DNA from: Paludibacteraceae bacterium
GTDB taxonomy: Bacteria; Bacteroidota; Bacteroidia; Bacteroidales; Paludibacteraceae
Assembly: GCA_905233255.1 (NCBI GenBank)
Contig: CAJOCN010000016.1
Location: 1-38,998, forward strand
Direction: 5' to 3'
Length of the DNA stretch: 38,998 nt
A program made the position numbers and the translations under genes. Shown here one piece after another: positions 7,248-14,308 of this stretch. Every line of letters begins with the position of its first letter. The first letter of the stretch is position 1. Below the pieces are notes generated by a model. The model was not told where the DNA came from and searched no databases. It saw only the letters and a program-made list of their open reading frames with translations.

Positions 7248-8293
7248 TTAGGAAGTACGACGATATTATGCGCTCGCTGCGCGAGGGAACGTACGCCCCG
7301 ATATACATGTTATGCGGCGAGGAGCCGTATTACGTGGACCGGGTGTATGAATACATCGCCGGCAATGCGTTGGACGAGATGGCTCGTGAGTTCGACCAGC
7401 AGGTGGTGTATGGCCGAGACCTGCCGGGCGGGGACATAGCGCCGGTCATCGGTGCCGTGCGCGGTTATGCGATGACGGGCGGTCGCAAAGTGGTGCTCGT
7501 ACGCGAGGCGCAGACGATCAAGAAATGGGATGCTTTAGAAGCCTATCTATCCGCCATCATGGCGCAGAACGTGTTAGTGATCTGCTATAACGGCAAACCC
7601 GACAAGCGTTTAGGTGTCTGGAAGAAAGTGCAGGATAGCGCGCAAGTCGTATGGCTGCAGTCGGACAAGCTGCGTGACTACGAGGTAGAGCGATGGATCA
7701 GCAGTTATATCAATAACGGCGAATGGCGAAAGGGTATAGGCGAAGGGCGAGAGGATGTACGTTTCGATCCGCGTGTAGCTCCGTTGTTAGCCGACCATTT
7801 GGGTAACGACCTGTCGGCAATCGTGAGTGCTATTCAGAAATTAGTGGACGGCAGACCGGAAGGCGTAAACACGATTGACTCGGCGCTGGTAGAGCGCAAT
7901 ATAGGTATTTCCAAATCGTACAATATCATGGAGCTGCAGTCGGCGTTGATCCGCGGCGATGTAGCGAAAGCCAACCGTATAGCGCAGTATTTCTCATCGA
8001 GCAAGGACCACCCGATGATCCGCGAGATGGCACCGCTGTTCACATTCTTCAGCAACCTGCTGATGTACCACTACATGCCGAGCAAAGCGCCGGCAGTGGT
8101 AGCGCGTGAGTTGGGCATCAACCCTTATTTCGTCAAAGACTACGAGATGGCGGCGAAGCGGTATCCGGCAGGCAAGACCTTCCTGATCGTAGGTTACCTG
8201 CGTGAGACAGACGCTCGTCTCAAAGGAATCAATAACCCGTCCGCGAAAGATGCGGATCTATGGAAAGAGTTACTGTATAAGATCCTGCATTGA
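7244..8293 (+). CDS. holA: DNA polymerase III subunit delta
   Basis: HolA is the clamp-loader subunit that opens the beta sliding clamp. The 349 residues begin [20 protein letters not shown] and continue [14 protein letters not shown], the Bacteroidota delta N-terminus. [22 protein letters not shown] and [15 protein letters not shown] lie in the AAA-like fold, and the C-terminal helical domain includes [18 protein letters not shown]. The start is GTG at 7244, overlapping the metK stop as GTGA, which suggests translational coupling. The first ATG (7268) would cut conserved residues. Coupling to metK would place a replication protein under SAM-II control. The 3' end overlaps the convergent DUF4296 gene by 24 nt. 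Confidence 0.93.
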   Translation: MIRKYDDIMRSLREGTYAPIYMLCGEEPYYVDRVYEYIAGNALDEMAREFDQQVVYGRDLPGGDIAPVIGAVRGYAMTGGRKVVLVREAQTIKKWDALEAYLSAIMAQNVLVICYNGKPDKRLGVWKKVQDSAQVVWLQSDKLRDYEVERWISSYINNGEWRKGIGEGREDVRFDPRVAPLLADHLGNDLSAIVSAIQKLVDGRPEGVNTIDSALVERNIGISKSYNIMELQSALIRGDVAKANRIAQYFSSSKDHPMIREMAPLFTFFSNLLMYHYMPSKAPAVVARELGINPYFVKDYEMAAKRYPAGKTFLIVGYLRETDARLKGINNPSAKDADLWKELLYKILH

Positions 8294-8806
8294 GAACGGT
8301 TTCTGCCAGCTTTCCCAAGAGGAATTATACCCATGCAACGTGACCCAAATCACACTATCCAAATCGGAAGTGGTGAAAGGTCGCGTTTCTTGTTTCTCGG
8401 TCTCCTGCGGCTGTGAATAGATATTATCCGCTAATTCCGGATGGGCTTCGCGGAATTTTTCCTGCTCCTCATCCAGCGATTTGAGCACCTTGGGATAGAT
8501 CTTATCGAAGAGCTGCGGATGGGCAGTGTACCAGACGAGGGAGGAGTCGAACTGCGATTGCGTGATCCCATGTTTCTCCAGTACCTGGGCGTAATAGACA
8601 GAGCGCACCTCGGAGTTGTAACGCGAGAGTCCGGTCTCGTCCAAGAGCGCATCGGTTTTATGCAGATCGATGATGACCTCTCGCATCTGGCGCGAGTGGA
8701 GGATGCCCTCCGGACGGCAGGAGGTTAGACCGCCTGCGGCTGCAAGACAAAAGACCGCTACGCTCCAAGACAAAAGACCAAAAAAGTTTTTCTTATACTT
8801 TCTCAT
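8270..8806 (-). CDS. DUF4296-family lipoprotein
   Basis: This 178-residue predicted lipoprotein has a charged start MRKYKK, a hydrophobic stretch, then LTSC with the lipid-carrying Cys at residue 30. The mature part has the DUF4296 pattern typical of Bacteroidota: MREVIIDLHKTDALL, then YYAQVLEKHGITQSQFDSSL, then WYTAHPQLFDKIYPKVLKSL. The biochemical function of the family is not known. The start at 8806 is preferred over an in-frame ATG at 8824 because it gives a normal signal peptide. It follows lspA by 28 nt, and LspA is the peptidase that would process it. The remaining C-terminus is Gln/Glu-rich and unremarkable. Confidence 0.85.
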   Translation of the reverse strand: MRKYKKNFFGLLSWSVAVFCLAAAGGLTSCRPEGILHSRQMREVIIDLHKTDALLDETGLSRYNSEVRSVYYAQVLEKHGITQSQFDSSLVWYTAHPQLFDKIYPKVLKSLDEEQEKFREAHPELADNIYSQPQETEKQETRPFTTSDLDSVIWVTLHGYNSSWESWQKPFSMQDLIQ

Positions 8807-8817
8807 TGGTATTCTTA

Positions 8818-8830
8818 GCCCCAAAGGGGC
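8818..8830. repeat. GCCCCAAAGGGGC palindrome between lspA and the DUF4296 gene
   Basis: A perfect GCCCC/GGGGC stem with an AAA loop occupies most of the 28-nt spacer. It resembles the GGGG-stem palindromes found inside coding genes at 9988, 11531 and 34742. Confidence 0.6.
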
Positions 8831-8834
8831 ACGA

Positions 8835-9365
8835 TTATTTCAGTTCCTTCATGTAAAACAACAAGATAGCTATCACAGCACAGGTGATACATGAGTCGGC
8901 GAAATTAAAGACCGGCCGGAAGAAAATGACCTCGCCTGCGGAGTTGCGTATAAGCGGGAAATAGAACATGTCCACCACCCTACCGTAGAACCAACCGGCG
9001 TAGCCGAAGAGTTTGCCATAGAAGACACAGTCGATGATGTTTCCCAGCGCGCCGGCGATAATAAAAGCGATCGTAGCCACGTAGCCGGTTTTGGGTTCGG
9101 GTTTATGGATCAGCACGTGAGCATACCATCCCAGTAGTCCGACCGCTAGAAGGCGGAAGAGGGTCAGCGCCAGTTTGGAGAACCACTCGATGCCGAACGC
9201 CATGCCGTTATTCTCCACATAGCATATCCAAAACCACGAGAAGACCTCGCGGCTCTCGCCGATGGCGAAATGGGTCGCGATGTATAGTTTGATAGTTTGG
9301 TCGATGACCAGCGAGACGATAACAATGCCCGTAATCATGAGGGCGAGTCTGGTAGATTTATTCAT
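8835..9365 (-). CDS. lspA: Lipoprotein signal peptidase (signal peptidase II)
   Basis: LspA is the inner-membrane aspartyl protease that removes signal peptides from diacylglyceryl-modified prolipoproteins. It has 176 residues and four predicted helices. The two catalytic aspartates are visible as D112 in GALGNIIDCV and D157 in VFNFADSCI, and YVENNGMAFGI gives the conserved Asn after the second segment. Family length is normal. The start overlaps the end of the GT-C-like gene by 8 nt, so it belongs to the long minus-strand run, and a DUF4296 lipoprotein follows. Confidence 0.97.
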   Translation of the reverse strand: MNKSTRLALMITGIVIVSLVIDQTIKLYIATHFAIGESREVFSWFWICYVENNGMAFGIEWFSKLALTLFRLLAVGLLGWYAHVLIHKPEPKTGYVATIAFIIAGALGNIIDCVFYGKLFGYAGWFYGRVVDMFYFPLIRNSAGEVIFFRPVFNFADSCITCAVIAILLFYMKELK

Positions 9366-10869
9366 TGGATTGAGGTATATATATCATGTATTTATATTTG
9401 GAACGGTCGATCGCACGGTAGCCGTGTGCACGCAACATCTGCTCCATCCTACTCTCTCGGTCGGTGTAAGAGGGTCGGGTCTTGAACATCGGCGAGAACG
9501 AGCAGAAGACAACCGGGCGTTCCGCGGCGATGATGGGTTCGTATTTAGCGGTATAGACCGAGTCGAAGATATTGGCCCAGAACTCATTGTACCGCGCGGC
9601 GTCACACCCCGTCACGGCGCGCATGAGGTGGAGCTCCTGGCCAAGAGCCAAGACATTTACCATATGGTCATTTGTAAGGGAGTCGTAGTCGGCTTTGTAT
9701 TGTAGAAGGCGGGATTGCTCGGCGGGGCGAATGGCAATACCGCGGTACGGCGAGACGGAGGCAAGAGTAGTAGCCTTCGTGAGGTTCGATTGCGCAATAC
9801 TGTTGGTGGTCATGCGGAAAGTGACTACAGCGCAGAGGATGATGAGCACCTGCAGGAGGTATCGGCGTGAGGAGTGCTCACGGAATTGCGATAAGGCGAC
9901 GGGCAAGAGGCACAGTACCGCGGGGAAGAGTTTGAGCCACGCGGTGTCGGTACCGAGGGTGGCGATCAAGAGGAGAGCCCCACCTAACCTCCCCTTAAGG
10001 GGAGGAACATGCATAGATGGAGAACAAAGGGCGAGGACGATGCAGAAGGCGGAGAGGAGATAGGTCAGGTCCGCGTTGTACCACTGATATGGTTTGATGG
10101 AATAGAGGATGAAGAGCGCGAGGGCGGCACCGACGAACCAGCCGGCATAACGTTTCCCGCGCAGAGGAAAAGCCAATACCCCTACCGCCATGAGCATGAA
10201 ACCAAGGAGTTTGCCGAGGTTCTCCCATAGTTTGGTAAGCATGGAGGTCAGTTCATGACTGGTCATCGCGGCATCCATGGGTGCGGGCGTGATAAAGAGA
10301 TAACCAAGCAGATACACCACTCCGGCCGTGAGTGCCGTAACGGGTAAGAGCCAGAGAGTGCGTTTGCGCCAGAGAGGGACGAGAACGAGCAGCACCAAGA
10401 TATTCGGGAAGCGTACGGTGATAGCCAGGCCGGCGAGGAGAGCGGAGAGGAATGGTGATTTAGAGGTTGTGACCCAGATGGCGGAGAGGAGAAGGACGGT
10501 GAGTGTACCGGGGCTGAACTCCTGAAAAGCGCCATAGCCCATGAGCAGATAGGTCAAGGCGAGCCAATGGAGATTGGCACGGCGTGTGTCACGGTCCAGC
10601 AGCGTGCAGTACGGCAGGGCGATAGCCGCCGTGACACAGAGCCATCCGGCGAGGCGCAGCGGTAGCAGTTCGGGCCCGAAGAGGCGGACGACAGCACCGC
10701 CCGTAAGCAGCGTACCCACCGCCATCCATCCGCCCTCCATGTGCTCGTATTTATAGAGCCAGTAGAGCGGATCGAGGTGGTTGCCGAAGCCGGCAAAGAC
10801 GAACCACAGCGTGTACGCCAAGGAGGCAATCAGCAGACCGATTGATAATATGTGTCGATCAAATCGCAT
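9358..10869 (-). CDS. Polytopic membrane protein, GT-C glycosyltransferase-like
   Basis: This protein has 503 residues and about ten predicted helices followed by a C-terminal soluble region of roughly 100 residues (MVNVLALGQELHLMRAVTG onward). The first extracytoplasmic loop, GFGNHLDPLYWLYKYEH, carries an acidic residue (D33), and FQEFSPGTLTVLL and ITVRFPNILVLL resemble GT-C enzymes such as ArnT and PMT. Those enzymes use polyprenyl-phosphate sugars outside the membrane. No specific family was recognised. Residues near 289-300 (VPPLKGRLGGA) are encoded by a palindromic repeat, and TNDHMVN later comes from one unit of the 15-bp repeat. The start overlaps the wecE end by 40 nt. A role as the last transferase of an aminosugar pathway is inference. 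Confidence 0.7.
   Translation of the reverse strand: MRFDRHILSIGLLIASLAYTLWFVFAGFGNHLDPLYWLYKYEHMEGGWMAVGTLLTGGAVVRLFGPELLPLRLAGWLCVTAAIALPYCTLLDRDTRRANLHWLALTYLLMGYGAFQEFSPGTLTVLLLSAIWVTTSKSPFLSALLAGLAITVRFPNILVLLVLVPLWRKRTLWLLPVTALTAGVVYLLGYLFITPAPMDAAMTSHELTSMLTKLWENLGKLLGFMLMAVGVLAFPLRGKRYAGWFVGAALALFILYSIKPYQWYNADLTYLLSAFCIVLALCSPSMHVPPLKGRLGGALLLIATLGTDTAWLKLFPAVLCLLPVALSQFREHSSRRYLLQVLIILCAVVTFRMTTNSIAQSNLTKATTLASVSPYRGIAIRPAEQSRLLQYKADYDSLTNDHMVNVLALGQELHLMRAVTGCDAARYNEFWANIFDSVYTAKYEPIIAAERPVVFCSFSPMFKTRPSYTDRESRMEQMLRAHGYRAIDRSKYKYMIYIPQSNE
9659..9673. repeat. Single ACCATATGGTCATTT unit inside the GT-C-like gene
   Basis: One 15-bp unit of the ACCATTTGGTCATTT family lies in frame and encodes NDHMV. 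Tandem copies occur at 24608-24637 and 34677-34706. Confidence 0.6.
9988..10005. repeat. CCTCCCCTTAAGGGGAGG palindrome inside the GT-C-like gene
   Basis: This is a perfect 18-bp palindrome. It is translated in frame as part of VPPLKGRLGGA, a short polar break between hydrophobic segments. It looks like an inserted palindromic element rather than native coding sequence. Confidence 0.75.
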
Positions 10870-12068
10870 ATATGGTGTACGTCCTCTATCTTCAGGTCGT
10901 AGAACAAGGGCAGACGCACGAGGCAGTCAGCATAGCGGTCACACTGCGGTAATGCGCGACCGTCATGACGGGATTGATAGAACTCGCTGGAATGCAGGCT
11001 CAGATAATGAAAAACCGCAGCCACTCCGTTGTCCTTGAGGTACTTGATAAGAGCCGTGCGCGAATCGAGAGACGGCAGGACGAGGTAGAACATGTGGGCA
11101 TTGTTCGTCGCATAAGACGGGATATCCGGGAGGGTAAAAGCCTCTTTCCGTGGGTTTTCACCTGAGGGGGCAAACCGTGCCAAGGTATTTGAAAGACGCT
11201 CGTAGTAGGTATTCCAGAGCGCTTTGCGTTTGGCTTGTATCTCATCGAGGTTCTCGAGTTGCGCCCAGAGGAACGCGGCATTGACCTCGGATGGCAGGAA
11301 CGAGGAGCCCATGTCCACCCAACCGTATTTGTTCACTTCGCCACGGAAGAATTCGGCGCGGTTGGTCCCTTTCTCCCAGATGATCTCCGCGCGGCGGATG
11401 AAACGCTCGTCGTTCACCACGAGTAACCCACCCTCGCCCCCGGCGGTGATATTCTTTGTTTCGTGGAAACTAAAAGCGGCGAGGTGGCCGATGGAGCCGA
11501 GAGGCTTCATAGCCCCTTTCCGTGGGTTTTCCCCTGAAGGGGCAAACCGCTCTCCCCCATTATGGGAGGAGGTGGTAGAGGGCTTATAGTAGCTATCAAT
11601 CGCTTGAGCGGCATCCTCGACGACGAGGAGGTTGTACTTTTGGGCGAGGGCCATGATGGCGTTCATGTCACACGCCACACCGGCATAATGAACAGGCACA
11701 ATGACCCTGGTACGCGGTGTAATGAGGGCTTCAAGCGTCTCGGCATCGATATTCGGATTGCGGGTCATGGAGTCCGCAAAAACCACTTTAGCTCCCTCGC
11801 GAAGAAACGCCAACGCCGTGGAGACGAATGTATAAGAGGGTACGATGACCTCATCGCCCGGATGCAGGTCACAGAGCATGGCGCACATCTCCAGCGCGTC
11901 CGTACCGGAGGTGGTCAGAAGGGTCTTACGGAAGCCGTAACGCTCTTCGAACCGCGATTGACACCGTTTGGTGAAAGTGCCGTTACCGGACAGTTTGCCG
12001 GCATAGACCGCTTCGTACATGTAATGGGCTTCTTTGCCCGTGAGATGAGGTTGATTGAAGTTTATCAT
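10830..12068 (-). CDS. wecE: dTDP-4-amino-4,6-dideoxygalactose transaminase-like aminotransferase
   Basis: This is a PLP-dependent sugar aminotransferase of the DegT/DnrJ/EryC1 class, closest in motif content to WecE/RffA, which makes dTDP-Fuc4N from dTDP-4-keto-6-deoxyglucose. Markers are FNQPHLTGKE at the N-terminus, TTSGTDALEMCA, VIVPSYTFVSTA, VVEDAAQAID, and FSFHETKNITAGGEGG with the PLP lysine K205. Two in-frame repeat-encoded inserts stand out: residues about 163-187 before KPLGSIGHLAAFSFHE, and about 299-311. Both contain RFAPSGENPRK. Total length, 412, exceeds the usual ~376 by about the size of the inserts. It overlaps the preceding small transporter gene as ATGA. Confidence 0.92.
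   Translation of the reverse strand: MINFNQPHLTGKEAHYMYEAVYAGKLSGNGTFTKRCQSRFEERYGFRKTLLTTSGTDALEMCAMLCDLHPGDEVIVPSYTFVSTALAFLREGAKVVFADSMTRNPNIDAETLEALITPRTRVIVPVHYAGVACDMNAIMALAQKYNLLVVEDAAQAIDSYYKPSTTSSHNGGERFAPSGENPRKGAMKPLGSIGHLAAFSFHETKNITAGGEGGLLVVNDERFIRRAEIIWEKGTNRAEFFRGEVNKYGWVDMGSSFLPSEVNAAFLWAQLENLDEIQAKRKALWNTYYERLSNTLARFAPSGENPRKEAFTLPDIPSYATNNAHMFYLVLPSLDSRTALIKYLKDNGVAAVFHYLSLHSSEFYQSRHDGRALPQCDRYADCLVRLPLFYDLKIEDVHHICDLIDTYYQSVC
11136..11174. repeat. Palindromic insert in wecE, copy 2
   Basis: This copy encodes FAPSGENPRKEAF in frame. Its core CTTTCCGTGGGTTTTC is identical to copy 1 and is followed by CCTGAGGGGGCAAACCG. GGTTT and AAACC plus an inner C/G stem make an inverted repeat. 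Confidence 0.85.
11508..11582. repeat. Palindromic insert in wecE, copy 1
   Basis: This encodes about 25 residues (PSTTSSHNGGERFAPSGENP and a few more) absent from other WecE proteins at this point. It contains GGTTTTCCCCTGAAGGGGCAAACC split as outer GGTTT/AAACC and inner CCCCT/AGGGG stems. It also contains a second GGGAGG-type stretch (11551-11571). Confidence 0.85.
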
Positions 12069-12400
12069 ATAAAAAAGACTATTACTCCGATGATGATTAT
12101 TCCGATAGCAAGTGCCTTACGGGCGTTGATTGGCTCTTTGAAGAGCAGCCAACTGAGCGCCGGCACAAAGAAATACGAGGTGGACTCGATGATAGACAGT
12201 TCCTTGAGCTGCAAGCCCCGGTGCATGCACCATATATTCGCCACCATAGCCGCAAACATAAGGGTATAGCCGGAGATGACCCATCCGTTGAGGTACTGTC
12301 TCCAGAAGGGTGTGTAGCCCTGCCGGGCTCCCTGTTTGAGCAACATCTGTGCGCAGGCGGCTGCAAAAACGACTCCTAATGCAATTAATCCGTATTTCAT
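12065..12400 (-). CDS. Small EamA/SMR-like transporter, ArnF-like half
   Basis: This is a 111-residue protein with four predicted helices (MKYGLIALGVVFAAACAQMLL, then VISGYTLMFAAMVANIWCM, SIIESTSYFFVPALSWLLF and ALAIGIIIIGVIVFFI). Size and pattern resemble ArnE/ArnF, the paired flippase subunits that move undecaprenyl-phosphate aminoarabinose across the inner membrane. The ATG at 12400 is chosen because it overlaps the stop of the partner gene as ATGA; a longer frame to 12571 only shadows that partner. Substrate here is inferred to be an undecaprenyl-phosphate aminosugar from the neighbouring aminotransferase and ArnC-like enzyme. Confidence 0.8.
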   Translation of the reverse strand: MKYGLIALGVVFAAACAQMLLKQGARQGYTPFWRQYLNGWVISGYTLMFAAMVANIWCMHRGLQLKELSIIESTSYFFVPALSWLLFKEPINARKALAIGIIIIGVIVFFI

Positions 12401-12735
12401 GAGCGCGCGAGAAGGGTTATACCGATGATAATGATGATGGAACCGAGGATATTCGGTAGTGTGATCGACTCGCCAAAAAGGAGTGCGGCGATGAGCATCG
12501 TGAAAATAAGCGTCGTACCCTTGAACATGTAGGCAGTGGATAATTCCACATGACGGAGGATCTGCTGCCATAGAACAGCGTATATACCGATGATCGCCAC
12601 CGCCCCGCCGAACCAGAGGAGGTATGACCAGGAGAGAAAGTGCTGCAGCGAAGCCATCTTCGTGCAGATCCCCACACAGGCATATAACATATTAACGCCT
12701 ATAAGTGCCGATATTATCGTGATCCTATTCTGCAT
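12397..12735 (-). CDS. Small EamA/SMR-like transporter, ArnE-like half
   Basis: This is a 112-residue partner of the next gene, also with four predicted helices. VELSTAYMFKGTTLIFTMLIAALLF followed by LPNILGSIIIIIGITLLA is the conserved second half of EamA/SMR units. Two tandem, non-identical four-helix proteins of the same length indicate an antiparallel heterodimer, as in ArnE/ArnF. The start overlaps the end of the PglD-like gene by 11 nt. Confidence 0.8.
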   Translation of the reverse strand: MQNRITIISALIGVNMLYACVGICTKMASLQHFLSWSYLLWFGGAVAIIGIYAVLWQQILRHVELSTAYMFKGTTLIFTMLIAALLFGESITLPNILGSIIIIIGITLLARS

Positions 12736-13384
12736 ACCTTAAGAATTTGGCAGGGTTGCCCGCCCATATCTCTTTTGTGCCCATGTTCTTGGTCAGCACG
12801 GCACCCATGCCGAGGGTGGCATAGTCACCGATGGTGAGGTTCTCGCGGATCGTTGCGTTGAGGCCTACATGCACCCCTTTGCCGATCGTGAGATAACTGC
12901 CGACACACGCCTGGGCAGCAATGTGGCAGAAATCGCCCACAGTGTTATCGTGTCCCATTGTAGCGCCGACCATCATGATCGTTCCGCGTCCCAGTTTGGA
13001 GCCCGGCGACATAGCTACCTGCGGCATGACAACACAACCCGGCGAGAGTTGCACCGAAGGCGCTACATACGCCATCGGGTGTACAAACGTAGCCAGCCGG
13101 TCATCGGGGATGCCGAGAGACTCGAACATGGCGATACGTTCCTGATTGCCATCGATGCGGAGGATGGCATTAATGAACCAATAGCCCTCGTCCAACAAAC
13201 GTTTGGTGTCCGAGAGGGTTCCTATCACGGGATAGAGATCAATCGTCTCCCCTACCGGCGTACGGTCGTTCAGAAATCCCGCCACCTCCAGGTCTGTTGC
13301 TCCCAGACGATGGGCGTGATCAATAGCCGCCGCGATGACAGCCGCGTTCCCCACTCCGCCTAATATTGCTACTTTACGACTCAT
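12725..13384 (-). CDS. PglD/NeuD-family sugar O/N-acetyltransferase
   Basis: The 219 residues have two domains. Residues 1-90 form the Rossmann-like PglD N-terminal domain (KVAILGGVGNAAVIAAA). From about residue 98 there is a left-handed beta-helix of hexapeptide repeats with H145 in GHDNTVGDFCHIA, the catalytic base position of PglD. PglD acetylates the 4-amino group of UDP-4-amino sugars using acetyl-CoA; NeuD acetylates sialic acid. Next to a WecE-like 4-aminotransferase, N-acetylation of a 4-amino-4,6-dideoxy sugar is the most likely role. The start overlaps the GT2 stop as ATGA. Confidence 0.88.
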   Translation of the reverse strand: MSRKVAILGGVGNAAVIAAAIDHAHRLGATDLEVAGFLNDRTPVGETIDLYPVIGTLSDTKRLLDEGYWFINAILRIDGNQERIAMFESLGIPDDRLATFVHPMAYVAPSVQLSPGCVVMPQVAMSPGSKLGRGTIMMVGATMGHDNTVGDFCHIAAQACVGSYLTIGKGVHVGLNATIRENLTIGDYATLGMGAVLTKNMGTKEIWAGNPAKFLRYAE

Positions 13385-14307
13385 ATCACTTGTTCTATTA
13401 TGAAGTTAGGCCGCTGTTTGGTCTCCAGGAAGATGCGACCGATATACTCACCCAGCACCCCGAGGAACGCGAAGTTCAAGCCGAAGAGGAAGAGCATCAA
13501 TACCATCATGGAGGTCCAACCCGTGACTACGTTTCCGACCAGTTTGTAGATGATCAGTCCGCATGCGGCAATCATACTACCGACACAGAGCAACGCGCCC
13601 ATGTATGTCACCAGCCGGATCGGAAACATCGAGAACGAGAAGATGCGGGCGAAGGTCAGCGAGAGCATCTTGGAGAGGTTATACCCGCTCTTTCCGGCAA
13701 ACCGTGCATCGCGTTTGAGCGGAACCGCCACATACTTATTTCCGATAAAATAGAGGAGACTGACCGCCGTCGCCGTCTTCTCGGGGAAGCGGCGGAGTTC
13801 CTCTACCACGCTCTTTTTCATGACGCGGAAGATACCGAGGCGGGGCATGGTGTGGATATCCGTGATGCTGTTAGAGACGCGCTGGAAGAGGCGCGAGACG
13901 GCGATCTTCATGCGGCTGTCTTTTCGTTCCTCCCACTGTGCTATCGCCATCGTGGCGTTGGGGTCCTCCAGAAGCGCGTCGATGAGCGTCGGGATATCTT
14001 CCGGTCGGTCCTGCAGATCACTATCCATGAGGACGATCAGTTCTTTGGTAGCCAGCGAGAGTCCGGCGGCGATGGAGTTCTGCTGACCGAAATTACGGCT
14101 CAGCCGCGCAATACGCAGGTGCTCGCGGTGCGCCCGTTCCTCTTGCATGACTAACCATGAGGAGTCGCGTGAACCGTCATCGACGAGGATGATCTCGTAT
14201 TCCCGGACAATGGTCTCCAGTACGGCGGTCAGGCGACGCAGCAGCTCCGGGATAACCTCTTGGTCGTTATAGATCGGTACGACTACCGATAAGGATTGGT
14301 TATACAT
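13381..14307 (-). CDS. Family 2 glycosyltransferase, ArnC/DPM1/GtrB-like
   Basis: The 308 residues comprise an N-terminal GT-A domain (SVVVPIYNDQEVIPELL, ILVDDGSRDSSW, RLSRNFGQQNSIAAGL, IVLMDSDLQDRPEDIP with the metal-binding DxD-type motif) and two C-terminal helices (about 225-300) ending GEYIGRIFLETKQRPNF. This architecture transfers a sugar from a nucleotide donor to undecaprenyl or dolichyl phosphate on the cytoplasmic face. ATG at 14307 is preferred over the in-frame TTG at 14319, because 14307 lies just after the ATP-grasp stop. In this operon it probably loads the aminosugar on undecaprenyl phosphate. Confidence 0.93.
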   Translation of the reverse strand: MYNQSLSVVVPIYNDQEVIPELLRRLTAVLETIVREYEIILVDDGSRDSSWLVMQEERAHREHLRIARLSRNFGQQNSIAAGLSLATKELIVLMDSDLQDRPEDIPTLIDALLEDPNATMAIAQWEERKDSRMKIAVSRLFQRVSNSITDIHTMPRLGIFRVMKKSVVEELRRFPEKTATAVSLLYFIGNKYVAVPLKRDARFAGKSGYNLSKMLSLTFARIFSFSMFPIRLVTYMGALLCVGSMIAACGLIIYKLVGNVVTGWTSMMVLMLFLFGLNFAFLGVLGEYIGRIFLETKQRPNFIIEQVI

Positions 14308-14308
14308 T

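Noticed and set aside
12401..12571. N-terminal extension of the ArnF-like gene
   Set aside because: The extension overlaps the partner gene completely and reads as His-rich noise. The ATGA overlap at 12400 is the natural start.
13366..14154. Plus-strand 262-codon open frame
   Set aside because: It is antisense to the ArnC-like glycosyltransferase and shows no motif.
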